DNA of 8,639 nucleotides from a bacterium (lineage in GTDB: Bacteria > Bacteroidota > Bacteroidia > Bacteroidales > Bacteroidaceae). The notes beneath the pieces are model-generated. The model had not been told where the DNA came from, did not search any database, and saw only the letters and a list, made by a program, of their open reading frames with translations. The position numbers and the translations under genes are program-made. How positions within the stretch are numbered: the stretch's first letter is position 1; each line of letters begins with the position of its first letter. Shown piece by piece: positions 6,170 through 8,639 of this stretch. The stretch covers positions 1-8,639 of the forward strand of contig SFXD01000082.1 in the NCBI GenBank assembly GCA_004559785.1, read 5' to 3'.

Positions 6170-8505
6170 GTACGGGAATGCGAGCCATTGACCCTGAATA
6201 TGTAAGGCGCGGCAGGAAGCGAAGAGAGGTCCAACACAGCCTCGTCGCCATCGAACGTACGCCTGTATGCTACTGTTCCATTCATGTGGTATACACATAC
6301 GTCAAGCGACTTGGAGCCTGCAAGGAAGACGCTGTACCTGCCTCCTCCAACGGCATCGAGTAACAACCTGCCCGCATCGCTTGAAACGCCCCTGACACCG
6401 TCAGAGCCTACTGCCCGGCGCAACACCTCCTTGAGACCTTCATAGGCATCGAACTTGCCGGCACCGAACTGCATCTTGACGGCAGCATCTACCTGAGCAT
6501 CCCGGATGGCTGTCTTGGAGATTATGTCCTTTACCTCACCGACAGTGAGCGTGGGGTCAGCCTCCAGCCATAGGGCGATGGCTCCTGCCACATGGGGCGC
6601 CGCCTGCGACGTACCCTGCAAACCGACCCAGTTGTAGGGACGGACAGTGGCAGGCTTCTGGGCGGCAATCTCCTGCTCGTATGTGGTGTAGTATCTGTTG
6701 GTGGAAGATACAATAATAGCTCCCGGCGCACACACATGAGGCCGTGTGGTGCCGTCGTTCAAGGCTCCATAACTGGTGAAGAAGGATACATCGCCGTATG
6801 TGAAGTCGTACGAGGCTCCGGGGGAATAGAGGTATCCGTCTATCGAGCCCCAGCAGTCCGACGTATTGTACGAACCTACCACTATGGTGTTGTCCCCACA
6901 TGCTATGCTGTTGATGGAACCATCAGCACTACCAGGAGACCATCCATCTACGGTCACTCCCTTGTACGTGCTGTAGTTGGTGAACTGAGTCATCATCTGG
7001 GCGGAGTTGCAGTACATCTCCACACGGTCACCTTCCTCGCCCGTGACCTCCAATCCCACCATATACTGGCCGTTGGCATTGGAGGTCTGTTTGTCCGACA
7101 ACTGGAAGTCAATGACATAGTAGAACCTGCCTGTCGCTTCGTCGGTGGTGGCAAGCAGTCCTATCTGACCCTCGAAATGCTTCGCAAGGTCCTCGGACAC
7201 AATATCGCTACTGTCGTACTTCCAACTGTCCGAGGTAACCCAGTACTGACCTTTCTCGAAATTGGAGTCCGTCAGGGCAAAGCGAGTGGAAACCTTGCCT
7301 CTCGCCGCATTGTATATGACCACCTGTACCTTGACAGGACGAGAAGTGCTGTTCCACACCTGTGCGCCTCCGTACCTAAGATTCTTGTACGCGAGCCCTT
7401 CCCCGTTGCTTTCGGGGATATCGTAACCCTTAAGGAACGACCTTACCACCGCATCGGCGGCAGTGAGGTTCTTCTTGACAGCCACGTTCATGTCTCCCTC
7501 GTTGCCCGAAGAGAGGACGATGATGGGATTGTCCTGCTTCATCACAGCATCAAAATACTGGTTTATGATGTCATTACCGTCGTGCGAACCGAGATTGGAT
7601 CCAAGCGAAAGGTTGATGACACTTCTCTTCTGCGGAGCGTCGTCACCGTTCCCCCAGGCATACTCCAGCACGCGCTCCACGCCGTAGGCTATGGTGGCAT
7701 CTGCCAGAGCCTTGGATCCTGCCGCAACGATTTCTGAGCCGTATGCCACACCGTAGTAAGGGTTTGAGGCGGTCTTTACATCAGCTTTGGCTTCCGCCTT
7801 CAAAGGCTCAGCCACGGTAAGTTCGTCCATATAACTGCCGGTCATGATGCCCAGTGTATGTGTCCCGTGATTGTTGTCCTTGTTGTCGGTAGAGAACAGC
7901 AGGAGATCGTTGCCCGTAATGACCTTCTCGCTGGCATTGCCGTTGTCGTCCACCGTGATGTTGGAAAACACCCTTACCCTCGACTTGCCGTCGGCACCCT
8001 TGAAGTTGATGTGGTTGGGGTCTATGCCCGTATCGACTATTCCGCACACCACGCCCTTGCCCGTATATGCCTGGGGAAGACCCTGACCCTGGTGTATCTT
8101 GTCCACGCCAGTAGCGGCTCTGGCATTGCGGAGCATGGGACGGTAAGTGTTGCCGAACTCCATCCTCCTGACGCATGGCAGCGAGGCGACACGCTCCACG
8201 TTGTCGAGGGCTACGTTGGCAAAGGCAAATCCGAGACGGCTGTGTAGTACCTCCGCCCCACTCTCACGGAGGGCTACTGTATCAGCATCGTCCGTCAGCC
8301 TTATCATGGCAAAAACCTTATCCACAGATCCCGTGCCGCTCATGCCGAGACGCGAGCAACGTCTTTGAAACTGGTAGTCAGCGGCATTCTTGTGCTGAAG
8401 CCTCAACTCTCGCAGGCGAGCCCTGCTGGTAAGGCTGAGCGTGTTCTGTGCCGCGACCTGAAATGCGAGTCCACACAGAAATATCACAACAAATCCAATT
8501 CTCAT
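6151..8505 (-). CDS. secreted subtilisin-like serine protease (S8) with inserted beta domain and T9SS-like tail
   Basis: This is an exported endopeptidase of the subtilase family, probably cell-surface or released. Of its 784 residues, 1-19 are a signal peptide (ending QVAA), and about 60-118 resemble an inhibitory propeptide. The catalytic domain shows D158 in VDTGID, H213 in NNHGTHT, the oxyanion-hole N335 in SSGNEG and nucleophile S633 in GTSQAAPHVAGA; the usual GTSM is GTSQ. Nearly 300 residues separate N335 from S633, far more than in subtilisin (about 65), and about 375-520 look like an inserted beta-rich domain. Residues about 712-784 form a T9SS-type sorting domain (GRYSVF, then PYIFRVNG and TVVVSD). 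The ATG at 8505 has a weak AGGA some 9 nt upstream. No canonical promoter lies in the 134 bp to the right edge, so the promoter may be outside the window. The LRR gene follows 81 bp downstream. The catalytic class is certain; the substrate is unknown. Confidence 0.95.
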   Translation of the reverse strand: MRIGFVVIFLCGLAFQVAAQNTLSLTSRARLRELRLQHKNAADYQFQRRCSRLGMSGTGSVDKVFAMIRLTDDADTVALRESGAEVLHSRLGFAFANVALDNVERVASLPCVRRMEFGNTYRPMLRNARAATGVDKIHQGQGLPQAYTGKGVVCGIVDTGIDPNHINFKGADGKSRVRVFSNITVDDNGNASEKVITGNDLLLFSTDNKDNNHGTHTLGIMTGSYMDELTVAEPLKAEAKADVKTASNPYYGVAYGSEIVAAGSKALADATIAYGVERVLEYAWGNGDDAPQKRSVINLSLGSNLGSHDGNDIINQYFDAVMKQDNPIIVLSSGNEGDMNVAVKKNLTAADAVVRSFLKGYDIPESNGEGLAYKNLRYGGAQVWNSTSRPVKVQVVIYNAARGKVSTRFALTDSNFEKGQYWVTSDSWKYDSSDIVSEDLAKHFEGQIGLLATTDEATGRFYYVIDFQLSDKQTSNANGQYMVGLEVTGEEGDRVEMYCNSAQMMTQFTNYSTYKGVTVDGWSPGSADGSINSIACGDNTIVVGSYNTSDCWGSIDGYLYSPGASYDFTYGDVSFFTSYGALNDGTTRPHVCAPGAIIVSSTNRYYTTYEQEIAAQKPATVRPYNWVGLQGTSQAAPHVAGAIALWLEADPTLTVGEVKDIISKTAIRDAQVDAAVKMQFGAGKFDAYEGLKEVLRRAVGSDGVRGVSSDAGRLLLDAVGGGRYSVFLAGSKSLDVCVYHMNGTVAYRRTFDGDEAVLDLSSLPAAPYIFRVNGSHSRTVVVSD

Positions 8506-8541
8506 TCTATATATCCTGTCTTTATCTTGTTAAAACAATCA

Positions 8542-8607
8542 TGGCAGAAGGGAAAGGGCTGGCGTACGGAAGACGTCCATACGCACAATGCCTTTTCCCT
8601 CCTGCCA
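8542..8607 (-). terminator. long two-part hairpin upstream of the protease gene
   Basis: The outer arms (8542-8559 with 8590-8607) and inner arms (8562-8570 with 8576-8584) make a nearly continuous 66-nt hairpin with a 5-nt loop and a small internal bulge. In the minus-strand RNA two of the three imperfect pairs become G-U wobbles; in the plus-strand RNA only one does. This favours a role in minus-strand transcripts. It may end the mRNA of a gene beyond the right edge, since the bases after it (ATGATTGTTTT) are moderately U-rich, or be a leader structure of the protease mRNA. The remaining 32 bp to the edge hold no assignable gene. Confidence 0.55.
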
Positions 8608-8639
8608 CCAGAAAGTATACCTATATCTCCGAGATGGGG

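Noticed and set aside
6592..7737. A 381-codon open frame on the plus strand
   Set aside because: It lies wholly antisense to the S8 protease, whose catalytic motifs are intact. Its product has low-complexity G/R/V-rich composition and no recognisable domain. Codon bias of the real gene commonly creates such shadow frames.
8502..8639. A 45-codon stop-free minus-strand frame from the right edge, ending over the protease start
   Set aside because: It runs through the long hairpin, has no start in the window and no recognisable sequence. A second frame with a stop at 8621-8623 could be the end of an upstream gene, but six codons are too few to call.

Overview
The window looks like chromosome of a moderate-GC Bacteroidales bacterium, most likely a Prevotella-like genus. 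This rests on three things. There are perfect TAnnTTTG -7 boxes, the signature of Bacteroidetes housekeeping promoters. The start regions are A-rich with weak or modest Shine-Dalgarno sequences. Two secreted proteins end in C-terminal domains of the type IX secretion (T9SS) sorting style. Genus placement is inference from style only.

Layout from left to right: (a) the first 28 codons of a minus-strand gene run off the left edge, behind a near-ideal Bacteroidetes promoter; (b) a plus-strand desulfoferrodoxin-type superoxide reductase (327-701) has every iron ligand in place and is followed by a strong hairpin; (c) a gene-poor convergent intergenic region (702-1075) carries a three-unit array of 15-bp palindromes with an exact 23-bp period; (d) three minus-strand genes for exported proteins follow. 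In transcription order these are a subtilisin-like S8 serine protease (8505-6151), a 1217-residue leucine-rich-repeat protein built from three similar modules (6069-2416), and a secreted calcineurin-like metallophosphoesterase (2161-1076).

The protease and the LRR protein are separated by about 80 bp with no visible terminator or canonical promoter, and both carry a signal peptide and a T9SS-like tail. They are therefore probably one transcription unit that makes two cell-surface or released proteins. The phosphoesterase lies beyond a 254-bp gap holding a long hairpin and a separate -7 box, so it is probably transcribed on its own. Superoxide reductase is unrelated in function and faces the other way.

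The structures least explained by the genes are the 23-bp palindromic array at 938-1008, a G/C-rich hairpin whose A/T flanks have the reverse polarity of an intrinsic terminator (2363-2399), a period-7 tandem repeat that runs through the protease stop codon (6128-6169), and a 66-nt hairpin upstream of the protease whose imperfections pair better in the minus-strand RNA (8542-8607). No RNA gene, CRISPR array or complete insertion sequence is visible.
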